This document shows, piece by piece, positions 43,718 to 53,091 of a DNA stretch of 64,000 nucleotides (positions are counted from its first letter, which is position 1; every line of letters begins with the position of its first letter). The DNA is from Tenacibaculum sp. (GTDB lineage Bacteria > Bacteroidota > Bacteroidia > Flavobacteriales > Flavobacteriaceae). The translations under genes were made by a program, and so were the position numbers. The stretch lies in assembly GCA_022448525.1 (NCBI GenBank), contig JAKVCX010000010.1:62001-126000 (forward strand), in the 5' to 3' direction. Under the pieces are notes generated by a model, which was given only the letters and a program-made list of their open reading frames with translations, was not told the DNA's origin and searched no databases.

Positions 43718-45376
43718 TTAAATAGTCAAAGTATTTTTTACTGATGTAGTATACGTTTTTTCCGTTACAGAACTTACATAGGTCCAGTCCGTTTTAACTG
43801 CCCCTGCCGTTACAGTTAACTTCATAAACCCTCTATCTACTAAATTTGTAAAATTCAAATCATCAATTAAAAATTCCAAAGCACCACCTAATTGCTGAGC
43901 TCCATCTGCTCCAACAAAAGATTCAAATCCAGGAGAGGAAACCGAGCTTGTTGCCAACTCATCTCCTACTTTTTCTCCAAAAGCTGTTTTTAAATCACTT
44001 TGCCATGCGTTATGGGTATCTCCTGCTAAAACAACCACTTTTTTACCTTTAAAAGTAGCTAAAACCTCTTCTCTTTCTGAAAAATATCCGTCCCAAGCAT
44101 CTAGATTATATGGAATTACAGTTTGTACTCTTGCAATTTCTTCTTGAGTCAAAGTAGAATCTCCTTGTGCTAATCTTCCTTTTATCTGAACTAATTCACC
44201 CAACGCAACTTGAAATTGAGCTGTTCCGAACAACTGGATTAATTCTGCGGGGATTAACATTTTACCCATTAATACTTGCTGACCAATAATTTGCCATGAC
44301 GAACTAGCTGTTGCCATTTCATTCTTTAACCAGGTTTTCTGTTGACTTCCAAGCAAAGTTCTAGATGGATCTGTCCACGCTTGTTGAAATGCTACACCAT
44401 CAAAACCACTAGCCGATGTAAAGTCTGCATAATCTAATTGCTTATCTCTACCTACAATTCTTGTGTCTAACATTATTAAATCTACAAGATTTCCAAGTTG
44501 TAAATTTCTATAGATTATTGCATTATTTTCAATGTTAGTCATATTTGGTAAATATTCACTATACACTTGCAGAGCACTTTGTTTTCTCTCTTCATAATCA
44601 CCTTCATTATCTTGATGATTTTCCGCTCCATCAACGTACGCATCGTTTGTTACTTCGTGATCATCCCAGACACAAATAAAAGGCTTGTTTTGATGAAGTG
44701 ATTTTAATTGTTCATCTGATCTGTACTGACGATAACGTCTTCTATAGTCATCTAAGGACAAAATTTCTCCTGTTGGATCAGGATCTCTAAAAGAACCGTA
44801 AGTATCTTCTCCATACTCGTAAATATAATCACCTAAATGCACAACTACATCAGCATCTGACAGATTGATTGCTTCATAAACATTAAAATATCCGTAAGCA
44901 TAATTTGAACAAGAAGCTACAGCTAACTTTAATTCAGTAGTACTTGCTCCAAAGGTTAGCGTCTTACCAACTACAGAAGTAGCTTTATCATCAATATTAG
45001 CAAATCGATAATATAATTTTAAGTTCTGAGCCAAGTCTTTAATCTCGATAGCCACAGTATAATCTCTAGACGCGTCAGTTTCTACTTCTCCTTCACGAAC
45101 AATATTCGTAAAAGCTTCGTCATTTGCTAATTGCCATCTTAATTTTATAGAAGTTTGCTGAGATGTATATCTCGTCCAAATAATTACCTGAGAGTTGGTT
45201 GGGTCGAAACTTGCAACTCCGAGGTCGAAATTCTTTTCAGTTGCATCTGAAGGAATCGATGGTAAAGTATTTACATCATCTGAACTACAACTAATAAAAT
45301 TTGGAGCTAACAGAATACCTCCTGTAGCTAATAAAGAGTTTTTTAAAAAGTTTCTACGTTTTAAATTGGTTGCCAT
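43718..45376 (-). CDS. PhoD-type alkaline phosphatase, Tat-exported
   Basis: A 552-residue secreted phosphodiesterase/phosphatase. The twin-arginine signal KRRNFLKNSLLATGG is at about residues 6-20, with a cysteine at about residue 30 (NFISCSSDD) that may be lipidated. The N-terminal domain (about 45-145) is the Ig-like PhoD N-domain. The phosphatase domain has VVHLGDYIYEYG, WDDHEVTNDAYVDG, MLDTRIVGRD and VLAGDTHNAW, the metal ligands of the Fe/Ca PhoD site. It would release phosphate from organic phosphodiesters. It has its own terminator. Confidence 0.93.
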   Translation of the reverse strand: MATNLKRRNFLKNSLLATGGILLAPNFISCSSDDVNTLPSIPSDATEKNFDLGVASFDPTNSQVIIWTRYTSQQTSIKLRWQLANDEAFTNIVREGEVETDASRDYTVAIEIKDLAQNLKLYYRFANIDDKATSVVGKTLTFGASTTELKLAVASCSNYAYGYFNVYEAINLSDADVVVHLGDYIYEYGEDTYGSFRDPDPTGEILSLDDYRRRYRQYRSDEQLKSLHQNKPFICVWDDHEVTNDAYVDGAENHQDNEGDYEERKQSALQVYSEYLPNMTNIENNAIIYRNLQLGNLVDLIMLDTRIVGRDKQLDYADFTSASGFDGVAFQQAWTDPSRTLLGSQQKTWLKNEMATASSSWQIIGQQVLMGKMLIPAELIQLFGTAQFQVALGELVQIKGRLAQGDSTLTQEEIARVQTVIPYNLDAWDGYFSEREEVLATFKGKKVVVLAGDTHNAWQSDLKTAFGEKVGDELATSSVSSPGFESFVGADGAQQLGGALEFLIDDLNFTNLVDRGFMKLTVTAGAVKTDWTYVSSVTEKTYTTSVKNTLTI

Positions 45377-45457
45377 TGTATTTTAGGAATTTGTTACCTG
45401 CATAGTTACACAGACCATATATCCTAAATGTTATCAAAAGTTAACCGAAGTATAAAT

Positions 45458-46261
45458 TTACCAGCTTCCACCAGCACCGCCGCCACTGAAACCTCCGCCG
45501 CCGCCAAATCCACCAAAGCCTCCGCTTGAGCTTCCTCCGAAGCCGCCACTTCCAAATCCACCTCCGAAGCCACCGCCTCCACGACCTGAATTGCTTAGAA
45601 TAATGGTTTCAAAAATATCTCTTGCGTCCGAATATCTTCTATTTCCTCTACCCCCATTACCCCGATCACCTCGAGAAATTAAAATAAAGAAAATAACAAG
45701 TATAATAATGAAAACTAAGAAGGCAAAATCTCCTCCTTTTTTCTTAGACTTTCTTCCACTACTCTTATACTCACCATTTAATACTTCAAAAATTGCATCA
45801 AGTCCTTTATCTAAACCACTATAATAATCGTCTCGTTTAAATTCAGGAATTATAACATTTCTGACGATTTCTCCATTAACACCAGCAGTCAATTTATGTT
45901 CAATACCATATCCTGGTGCAATCCAAATTTTGCGATCATTCTTGGCTAATAAAATCAGAATACCATTATCTTCTTCCTTTTTACCAATTTCCCATTTGTG
46001 AGCCCATCTTGGAGCCAAAACTCCAATGTATTCTCCTTTAGTTGAGTTAATTATTGCAACTACAACTTCAGTAGATGTAGTATCGCTATATTTTACAAGC
46101 TTATCATAAAGTTTCTTGTGCTGAACCTTATTTAACAAACCTATACTATCTATTACTGGTGGAATAAACTTGGGTTTCTCCGGAATATCATATTGTGCAT
46201 TTGAAAATTGAGCTCCAATACACAAAAACAGAACAAAAAATAGAAATTTTATCTTTTTCAT
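45458..46261 (-). CDS. TPM-domain protein with Gly-rich tail (YgcG-like)
   Basis: A 267-residue protein with a signal peptide (about 1-22), a TPM domain (about 35-165, with VVVAIINSTKGEYIGVLAPRWAHKWEIG and GILILLAKNDRKIWIAPGYG), a membrane helix (around FAFLVFIIILVIFFILI) and a glycine/phenylalanine/serine-rich tail ending in GGAGGSW. TPM proteins of this YgcG type often come with LemA, as here. It starts immediately after the stop of the second TPM gene. Confidence 0.88.
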   Translation of the reverse strand: MKKIKFLFFVLFLCIGAQFSNAQYDIPEKPKFIPPVIDSIGLLNKVQHKKLYDKLVKYSDTTSTEVVVAIINSTKGEYIGVLAPRWAHKWEIGKKEEDNGILILLAKNDRKIWIAPGYGIEHKLTAGVNGEIVRNVIIPEFKRDDYYSGLDKGLDAIFEVLNGEYKSSGRKSKKKGGDFAFLVFIIILVIFFILISRGDRGNGGRGNRRYSDARDIFETIILSNSGRGGGGFGGGFGSGGFGGSSSGGFGGFGGGGGFSGGGAGGSW

Positions 46262-46699
46262 TTATCCTTTAGATACTTCGTTTGGTAATTCATTTTCATC
46301 ATCAGAAGTCCATGGAAAATGTTCTTTTAATTCCTTCCCAGCTTGTAATACGCCTTCTACAATTCCTTGCTTAAATTTCCCTTCTTTAAACAAACTTTGC
46401 ATCACATTTTTAGTACTTTCCCAAAAATTACCTGGAACTACTTCATTAATTCCTTTATCGCCATAAATTACGAACTGATGATCATCAACAGCAATGTAAA
46501 TTAACACTCCATTTTGCTGTTTTGTTTTATCCATTTCAAGCATATAAAATACTTCTAAAGCTCTATCAAAATGCGATATCGAAGCGATTCTCTCAATATG
46601 CACTCGAATTTCTCCAGAAGTATCTCTTTCTGCTTTTATAATTGCCTGAACAATTTCTTGTTCTTCTTCAGGTGTTAAAAAATCTTCTACAGTCGACAT
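46262..46699 (-). CDS. TPM-domain protein, soluble (145 aa)
   Basis: A 145-residue TPM-domain protein without signal peptide: EEEQEIVQAIIKAERDTSGE, IRVHIER, QQNGVLIYIAVDDHQFVIYG and NEVVPGNFWE are the TPM pattern. It lies between LemA (9 bases) and the YgcG-like protein (no gap), so three genes LemA-TPM-TPM are one transcript. Role unknown; envelope stress or membrane-protein quality are common suggestions. Confidence 0.88.
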   Translation of the reverse strand: MSTVEDFLTPEEEQEIVQAIIKAERDTSGEIRVHIERIASISHFDRALEVFYMLEMDKTKQQNGVLIYIAVDDHQFVIYGDKGINEVVPGNFWESTKNVMQSLFKEGKFKQGIVEGVLQAGKELKEHFPWTSDDENELPNEVSKG

Positions 46700-46708
46700 T
46701 AAATAAAT

Positions 46709-47305
46709 CTATCTAAAATCAAAATTTACATCTGTAGCTTTTTGCTTATCTGTATCTGCTTTGAAGTAAGCTTTACCTTCAAAACCAAAAAATCCTGCAA
46801 ATAAATTATTTGGAAAACTCTTAATATGGTTATTGTAAGGCTTAACCTTTTCATTAAAGCGTGTTCTTGCTGTTAAAATTTGGTTTTCGGTACTTGTTAA
46901 CTCATCTTGAAGTTTCAAAAAGTTCTGATTCGCCTTTAAATCAGGATATCTTTCTACAGAAACTAATAATTTAGAAAGTGCACCTGTTAATCCAGACTGT
47001 GCCTCTTGAAATTGAGCAATTTTCTCAGGAGTTAAGTCTCCTGCATTAATTGTTGTTTGCGTTGCTTTAGCTCTTGCATTTATAACAGCAGTTAATGTAC
47101 TTTTTTCAAAATCTGCTGCTCCTTGTACAGTCTTTACTAAATTCCCTATTAAATCTCCTCTTCTTTGGTAGGCTGTTTGAACATTCCCTAAGGATTCTTC
47201 AATATCTTCATTTAATTTTATGGTAGAGTTATAAAACCCTTTTCCAGAACTATATGCATAAAAAACTAAAATACCAATTACTATTAGTGGTAACCATTTT
47301 TTCAT
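46709..47305 (-). CDS. LemA family protein
   Basis: A 198-residue LemA protein: an N-terminal membrane helix (LPLIVIGILVFYAYSSG) is followed by long amphipathic helices with the family signature VQTAYQRRGDLIGNLVKTVQ and SVERYPDLKANQNFLKLQDE, and the YNNHIKSFPNNLFAGFFGF end. It is expected to be an inner-membrane protein with a periplasmic or extracytoplasmic helical bundle. It leads the TPM pair in the same operon. Confidence 0.95.
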   Translation of the reverse strand: MKKWLPLIVIGILVFYAYSSGKGFYNSTIKLNEDIEESLGNVQTAYQRRGDLIGNLVKTVQGAADFEKSTLTAVINARAKATQTTINAGDLTPEKIAQFQEAQSGLTGALSKLLVSVERYPDLKANQNFLKLQDELTSTENQILTARTRFNEKVKPYNNHIKSFPNNLFAGFFGFEGKAYFKADTDKQKATDVNFDFR

Positions 47306-47320
47306 AATTTCTCTCTTTTG

Positions 47321-47653
47321 TTATTCTAATTGACTTTTTATTTTGATTAACTCAGCTTTCACTGCTTCTAATCTACTAATTATTTCCTGATTGTTTATAA
47401 CCTTTTCCGGATCTTGTTTCAGTTTTTGCTTTGCTCCGTCAAGCGTAAAACCACGTTCCTTAACTAGGTTGTAAATCAGTTTGAAATTTTCAATATCTTG
47501 TTGAGTAAATAAGCGATTTCCTTTTGCATTTTTCTTTGGTTTGATGATGTCAAACTCTCCTTCCCAAAAACGAATTAAAGATGCATTTACATTAAAGGCT
47601 TTCGCAACCTCTCCAATTTTATAATATCTTTTCTCAGGTAAATCAACGTGCAT
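47321..47653 (-). CDS. MerR-family transcriptional regulator
   Basis: A 110-residue DNA-binding protein. The winged helix-turn-helix is YYKIGEVAKAFNVNASLIRF (about 10-29) followed by WEGEFDIIKPKKNAKGNRLF and a helical end. It has no long ligand-binding domain or cysteine triad, so a metal sensor is unlikely. It lies between the M23 peptidase gene (27 bases upstream) and lemA (15 bases downstream), probably in the same operon. Target genes unknown. Confidence 0.9.
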   Translation of the reverse strand: MHVDLPEKRYYKIGEVAKAFNVNASLIRFWEGEFDIIKPKKNAKGNRLFTQQDIENFKLIYNLVKERGFTLDGAKQKLKQDPEKVINNQEIISRLEAVKAELIKIKSQLE

Positions 47654-47680
47654 CAGGGATTTTTCTTTGCAATTTACAAA

Positions 47681-48649
47681 TTAATCAAAAGATTGACGTT
47701 GCTCTTGAGATGCTTTTTGCATCGCTATAAATTCTTCTGGAGATAAATCACCGTAGTAGTAGTAAATTGGGTTTACTGGCCTGTTATTTTTGTGCACCTC
47801 ATAATGTAAGTGAGGTGCCGCTGAACGACCTGTATTTCCGACATATCCGATTAAATCTCCTCTTTTAACTTTTTGTCCCTTTTTCGCTACAATTTTACTC
47901 ATATGAGCATAAATTGTTTTGTAACCGTAACCATGTTCTATGTAAACAACTTTTCCAAAAGTTGCACTTCTATTTGCTCGAGTTACTTGTCCGTTACCTG
48001 AAGCGTAAATCGGTGTTCCTGTTGGAGCTGTAAAATCCATTCCATTATGCATTCTCCAAGATTTCAAAATTGGATGCAAACGCATTCCATAACCTGAAGC
48101 CATTCTCGTTTCATCCTCATTCTTTATAGGCTTAATTGCAGGAATTGAAGCTAACATTTTTTCTTTCTTCTTCGCTAAATCAACAATCTCATCTAAGGAT
48201 TTTGACTGAACAACCACTCTTTTAGAAAGAATATCAAGGTCTTTTGTCAAGTCTGTAATCATCCCACTATTATCGAACCCTTCAAGGTTTTTATAACGAT
48301 TAACTCCACCAAAACCTGCTTTTCTTTGTTCATCTGGAATCGGATTTGCCTCAAAATAAGTTCTGTAAATATAATTATCTCTTTGCTCTAAATCTTCTAC
48401 AACTGAGGTAAGCTCTTTCAATCTCTTACCTAATAACTCCATATGTAATTTAGAATTTTCTAACTCTCTCTTTTGAGCTTTCTCTTTTGGTGACTCAAAA
48501 AATTGGCTTAATACTACAAAACCAAGAAACGCAACTAAAGCAACACCAATTAATCCAATAACTGTGTTCTTAAATTTATCCCTTTTTCTTACCTCAATCT
48601 GTTGGTAAGAAAGTGTCTCTGGGTCATAATAATATTTTACTTTTGCCAT
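47681..48649 (-). CDS. M23 family peptidoglycan endopeptidase
   Basis: A 322-residue membrane-anchored peptidase. One N-terminal helix (about 30-50, VIGLIGVALVAFLGFVVLSQ), a coiled-coil stretch (about 58-95), then the LytM/M23 domain (about 190-305): HNGMDFTAPTGTPIYASGNG (first zinc His and Asp) and SAAPHLHYEVHKN (H-x-H). All zinc ligands are present, so it is probably active on stem peptide cross-links. It is the first gene of a five-gene unit (M23, MerR, LemA, TPM, TPM) behind a TAnnTTTG box. Confidence 0.93.
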   Translation of the reverse strand: MAKVKYYYDPETLSYQQIEVRKRDKFKNTVIGLIGVALVAFLGFVVLSQFFESPKEKAQKRELENSKLHMELLGKRLKELTSVVEDLEQRDNYIYRTYFEANPIPDEQRKAGFGGVNRYKNLEGFDNSGMITDLTKDLDILSKRVVVQSKSLDEIVDLAKKKEKMLASIPAIKPIKNEDETRMASGYGMRLHPILKSWRMHNGMDFTAPTGTPIYASGNGQVTRANRSATFGKVVYIEHGYGYKTIYAHMSKIVAKKGQKVKRGDLIGYVGNTGRSAAPHLHYEVHKNNRPVNPIYYYYGDLSPEEFIAMQKASQEQRQSFD

Positions 48650-48709
48650 ACGACCAAATGTAGTATTTTTGTGTCCTTTAGAAAAGAACGACTTATATGG
48701 TTAGACGTG

Positions 48710-48717
48710 CAAATTTA
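48710..48717 (-). promoter_or_regulatory. Promoter -7 box of the M23-MerR-LemA-TPM operon
   Basis: On the minus strand TAAATTTG matches TAnnTTTG and lies 60 bases before the M23 start codon. A separate TATTTTTG on the plus strand at 48664-48671 could serve alaS. Confidence 0.5.
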
Positions 48718-48779
48718 TAAAATGTTTCAATATATAAGTATTCTTTACACTCAATTAGAAATATTTTAACTAAAAAAGA

Positions 48780-51395
48780 ATGAAATCTCAAGAGATAAGA
48801 ACTAAGTTTTTAGAATTTTTCAAGTCTAAACAACATGAAATTGTTCCTTCTGCACCAATGGTGTTAAAAAACGATCCAACCTTAATGTTTACCAATTCTG
48901 GTATGGCACCGTTTAAAGAATTTTTCTTGGGAAATGCCGCCCCAAAAAGTACTCGAATTTCTGATTCTCAAAAATGTTTACGTGTATCGGGAAAACATAA
49001 CGACTTAGAAGAAGTTGGTTACGACACTTATCATCACACCATGTTTGAAATGCTTGGAAACTGGAGTTTCGGTGATTATTTCAAAAAAGAAGCAATTGCT
49101 TGGGCGTGGGAATTACTTACTGAAGTTTATAAAATACCAAAAGACATTTTATACGTTACTGTTTTCGAAGGAGACGAAAAAGACGGAACTAAAATGGACC
49201 AAGAAGCGTATGATATTTGGAAAGAATATATTTCTGAAGATCGTATCTTAATGGGAAATAAAAAAGATAATTTCTGGGAAATGGGAGAACAAGGACCATG
49301 TGGACCATGTTCTGAAATCCATGTGGATATTCGTTCTGCAGAAGAAAAAAATAAAGTAGACGGTAAATCTTTAGTAAACGAAGACCATCCGCAGGTTGTT
49401 GAAATCTGGAATTTAGTTTTCATGCAATTCAACAGAAAAGCGAATGGTTCATTAGAAGAATTACCAGCAAAACATATTGATACAGGAATGGGATTTGAGC
49501 GTCTTTGTATGGTTTTACAAGGAGTTCAATCGAATTACGATACTGATGTATTCACTCCGTTAATCAGAGAAATCGAGACGATTACTGGAATTGAGTACGG
49601 AAAAAATGAAAAAATTGATATTGCAATTCGTGTAATTGCTGATCACGTGAGAGCAGTTTCATTTGCAATTGCTGACGGTCAGTTACCAAGTAATAACGGA
49701 GCCGGATATGTAATTCGTAGAATTTTAAGAAGAGCTATTCGTTACGGATTTACTTTCTTAAATAAAAAAGAACCATTCATTTTCAAGTTAGTAGAAACAC
49801 TTTCTCACCAAATGGGAGATGCTTTCCCTGAAATTAGAAAGCAAGATACACTTGTGCATAATGTTATTAAAGAGGAAGAACAATCTTTCTTAAGAACTTT
49901 AGATCAAGGATTATTATTACTTGATAAAGTAATTGAAGATACAAAAGGGAAAGAGGTTTCTGGAAAGAAAGCTTTTGAATTATATGATACTTATGGTTTT
50001 CCTTTAGATTTAACGCAGCTAATTGCTCGTGAAAAGGGTTACGATATTAATGAAGATGAGTTTAACGCAGGAATGCAAGCTCAAAAAGATCGTTCACGTG
50101 CCGCATCTGCAAGTGAAACCGGAGATTGGATAACATTACTTGAAGATGAAACTGAAGAGTTTGTTGGTTACGATACATTAGAGGTTGATGTTAAATTAAC
50201 TCGCTACAGAAAGGTAACTACTAAAAAAGATGGTGATCAATACCAATTAGTATTTAACATGACACCGTTTTATCCAGAAGGTGGTGGACAAGTTGGTGAT
50301 AAAGGATATTTAGAAACAGCAAATGGAGATATCATTTACATTCTAGACACTAAAAAGGAAAACAATGTAATTATACATTTTGCTAAGAATCTTCCGAAAA
50401 ACTTGAAGGAAACTTTTAAGGCAGTTGTAAATGACAAATTCAGAAACTTATCTGCAAGCAATCATACAGCAACTCATTTATTACACCAGGCTTTACGTAC
50501 AATTTTAGGAACACATGTGGAACAGAAAGGCTCTTTAGTAAGTCCGGATTATTTACGTTTTGACTTCTCTCACTTCTCTAAAGTAGATAAAGATCAACTT
50601 GCAGAAATTGAAGAATTTGTAAATGCTAGAATTCGTGAGAACTTACTTTTAGAAGAAAAGAGAAATATTCCAATGCAACAAGCAATTGATGAAGGAGCTA
50701 TTGCATTATTCGGAGAAAAATATGGAGATAGTGTAAGAGCAATTCGTTTCGGACAATCAATGGAATTGTGTGGAGGAACACATGTTCAACAAACTGGAGA
50801 TATTTGGTACTTCAAAATAAAATCAGAAGGAGCTGTTGCGGCAGGTATTCGTCGTATTGAAGCGATTACTAACGTTGCTGTAGGAGAATACTTCGAAAAT
50901 GTGGAACGTAATTTCTCAGAAGTAAAAGCTTTACTTAAAAACCCTAAAGATGTAACAAAGTCTGTTAGTTCTTTACAGGATGAAAATGCTGCACTTAAAA
51001 AGCAAATTGAGCAACTTTTAAAGGATAAAGCTAAAAACATGAAAGGTGATTTAAAAAATCAAATCACTGAAATTAATGGTGTAAACTTTTTAGCTACAAA
51101 AGTAGATTTAGATCAAGGAAGTATCAAAAACATCATGTTTGAATTAGGAGGGGAAGTTGATAATCTTTTTGTGTTATTTGCAACGGCGCCGTCTAACGAA
51201 AAAGCGATGTTGACTTGTTATATTTCTAAAGATTTAGCAAATGAAAAAGGTTATGATGCTGGTAAGGTAGTTAGAGAATTAGGAAAACTTATCCACGGAG
51301 GTGGTGGTGGTCAGAATTTCTTCGCTACAGCTGGAGGTAAAAATCCAGGAGGAATCCCAAAAGCATTAGAACGCGCAAAAGATTATGTAAGCTAA
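48780..51395 (+). CDS. alaS: Alanine--tRNA ligase
   Basis: An 871-residue class II aminoacyl-tRNA synthetase. Catalytic-domain motifs include [20 protein letters not shown] and [14 protein letters not shown] near residues 63-100. The editing domain has the zinc site [11 protein letters not shown] (H-x3-H) and CGGTHVQ (C-x3-H). The C-terminal C-Ala domain contains [15 protein letters not shown]. Length is normal. It is transcribed alone; the lipoprotein gene follows 34 bases downstream without a clear terminator. Confidence 0.98.
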   Translation: MKSQEIRTKFLEFFKSKQHEIVPSAPMVLKNDPTLMFTNSGMAPFKEFFLGNAAPKSTRISDSQKCLRVSGKHNDLEEVGYDTYHHTMFEMLGNWSFGDYFKKEAIAWAWELLTEVYKIPKDILYVTVFEGDEKDGTKMDQEAYDIWKEYISEDRILMGNKKDNFWEMGEQGPCGPCSEIHVDIRSAEEKNKVDGKSLVNEDHPQVVEIWNLVFMQFNRKANGSLEELPAKHIDTGMGFERLCMVLQGVQSNYDTDVFTPLIREIETITGIEYGKNEKIDIAIRVIADHVRAVSFAIADGQLPSNNGAGYVIRRILRRAIRYGFTFLNKKEPFIFKLVETLSHQMGDAFPEIRKQDTLVHNVIKEEEQSFLRTLDQGLLLLDKVIEDTKGKEVSGKKAFELYDTYGFPLDLTQLIAREKGYDINEDEFNAGMQAQKDRSRAASASETGDWITLLEDETEEFVGYDTLEVDVKLTRYRKVTTKKDGDQYQLVFNMTPFYPEGGGQVGDKGYLETANGDIIYILDTKKENNVIIHFAKNLPKNLKETFKAVVNDKFRNLSASNHTATHLLHQALRTILGTHVEQKGSLVSPDYLRFDFSHFSKVDKDQLAEIEEFVNARIRENLLLEEKRNIPMQQAIDEGAIALFGEKYGDSVRAIRFGQSMELCGGTHVQQTGDIWYFKIKSEGAVAAGIRRIEAITNVAVGEYFENVERNFSEVKALLKNPKDVTKSVSSLQDENAALKKQIEQLLKDKAKNMKGDLKNQITEINGVNFLATKVDLDQGSIKNIMFELGGEVDNLFVLFATAPSNEKAMLTCYISKDLANEKGYDAGKVVRELGKLIHGGGGGQNFFATAGGKNPGGIPKALERAKDYVS

Positions 51396-51429
51396 ATTCA
51401 TTTTTAAAAATTGCATAAAAAAGAAAAGT

Positions 51430-53007
51430 ATGAATAAATTAAAATCAATAAGATTAATCAAAACCCTAATTTTATTAGGGTTTAGCTTTATTCTTTTATC
51501 ATGTAATAATGATAAAACTGTAATATCTGATTTAGACGCTTTATCAATTAAAATTTTATCACCTAAAAATACTCAGGTTATAAAACATAATGAAAATTTA
51601 GAGTTTCAAGGTCAAATATCATCATCAACAATTACTGATTTTTCCAATTATAATGTAGAATGGTCAAGTGATATTGATGGTGTTCTTTATCAAGGAAAAA
51701 CAAATTCAAACGGATTCAATAGTTTTTCCTATTCAAACCTTTCGAAAAACATTCACTACATAAGGTTTACATTATCCAATGAAATAGATGAAGTTATTTA
51801 TGATGAATCTGTCATATATAATTCAATTTGGCTTCATCCTATAACTGATGAAAACAGCTCTGCACATTTAAAATGGAGTAAAACAAATGATTCAAATTTT
51901 GAAAGTTATCAACTATATAGATCAAACAATAAATTTAATTTAGAGAACAAAACAGAGGAGTTAATCTACACCTCTACTAATCCTCAAGACACAACTTTTT
52001 TTGATAAACAAGCTTTTCTAGGACAAAAACACTATTACAAAGTGTTTTTAAAAAGAAAGAATGTTGCTCCCACTTATGTTGGAAGTAATATTGATTCTAT
52101 AACTCTTGGAAGATTCGTTAATGTAGATTACCCAATTCTTAAACTTGCCCAACATCCTAATAAGCCTTATATCTATGGAATTGTAAACACTGAAGATACT
52201 TTCAACAGTAACATTACCGGTTATGGAATTGTATTAATCAATACAGAAACAAAAAACGTTGAGAAAAGATTTTTAACTAATATTAGATTTTCTGATTTAG
52301 ACATACAAGGAAATTATTTATACTTAGCCTCTAGATCAAATATTATTCATAAAATAGATTTAGAAAAGAATCAATTAGAATCAACATTCTCTTTAGCAAG
52401 ATCAGCACATAAAATTGAAATTGGATCTAACAATAGGTTATATTATCATATTACTCCTCCTACAAGTGGGGCTACAGAATTTAGAATGTATGATTTACTT
52501 AATGGAAACGACATTGTTTACAGTTCAACAATTAGTGATGCTTATTCTAGTTTTAGACATGGAGATTTTGAACTAGATATTAACAACACCATCTATCATG
52601 GAGAAAGCAACTCATCTAATCCAGGACTTTCAAAAATCACCACTATAAATGATACTTTTGGATTAGCTAAACAAATTTCTATAGGGGACTATCAGAATCC
52701 TGTAATTATTTTGAACAACGATAAATTATACTGGAATCATTTATTATATGATACAAATTTAAATTTCTTAGGTTCATTCTTGGATGATAATCAAGAAATA
52801 GAGATAGAAACGATTACTCCAAATGGTGAATATGCATTAGGTTTAAGAAGGTTATTCAAAACAGAAAACCTAACCGTTTCAAGATATATCCCTGTAATTT
52901 ATGAAGTATCTCACTTTGTTGATAATTCGAATTTAATTTTAATTAATAACGAAAAAAAAGACGCTAGTCAATATCAATCTACTATTTACTTTTACAATGT
53001 AGAATAA
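51430..53007 (+). CDS. Lipoprotein with Ig/Fn3-like and propeller-like regions, unknown function
   Basis: A 525-residue predicted lipoprotein (FSFILLSCNND, lipid cysteine at about residue 25, followed by N-N-D). Residues about 40-215 look like two beta-sandwich domains (the second starting near HLKWSKTNDSNFESYQLYRS, a fibronectin type III-like pattern). Residues from about 225 form repeated four-strand units (YGIVNTEDTFNSN, FSDLDIQGNYLYLASRSNII) suggesting a beta-propeller. I do not recognise a named family. It ends at a strong bidirectional terminator shared with the convergent IPT/TIG lipoprotein, itself propeller-like. Confidence 0.65.
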   Translation: MNKLKSIRLIKTLILLGFSFILLSCNNDKTVISDLDALSIKILSPKNTQVIKHNENLEFQGQISSSTITDFSNYNVEWSSDIDGVLYQGKTNSNGFNSFSYSNLSKNIHYIRFTLSNEIDEVIYDESVIYNSIWLHPITDENSSAHLKWSKTNDSNFESYQLYRSNNKFNLENKTEELIYTSTNPQDTTFFDKQAFLGQKHYYKVFLKRKNVAPTYVGSNIDSITLGRFVNVDYPILKLAQHPNKPYIYGIVNTEDTFNSNITGYGIVLINTETKNVEKRFLTNIRFSDLDIQGNYLYLASRSNIIHKIDLEKNQLESTFSLARSAHKIEIGSNNRLYYHITPPTSGATEFRMYDLLNGNDIVYSSTISDAYSSFRHGDFELDINNTIYHGESNSSNPGLSKITTINDTFGLAKQISIGDYQNPVIILNNDKLYWNHLLYDTNLNFLGSFLDDNQEIEIETITPNGEYALGLRRLFKTENLTVSRYIPVIYEVSHFVDNSNLILINNEKKDASQYQSTIYFYNVE

Positions 53008-53026
53008 TTAATAAATACTACTAAAT

Positions 53027-53067
53027 AAAAAAAGTACTGCAATCATCGATTTGCAGTACTTTTTTTA
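53027..53067. terminator. Bidirectional terminator between the two large lipoprotein genes
   Basis: AAAAAAAGTACTGCAA / TTGCAGTACTTTTTTT is a perfect 16-bp stem with an 8-base loop, with A and T runs on the two sides. It ends both convergent genes. Confidence 0.92.
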
Positions 53068-53091
53068 TTTAAAATATAGTTAACTAATAGA

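Noticed and set aside
45458..45600. Repeated GGxGG-coding stretch in the YgcG-like gene
   Set aside because: It encodes the normal glycine-rich tail of this family, not a DNA repeat element or CRISPR.
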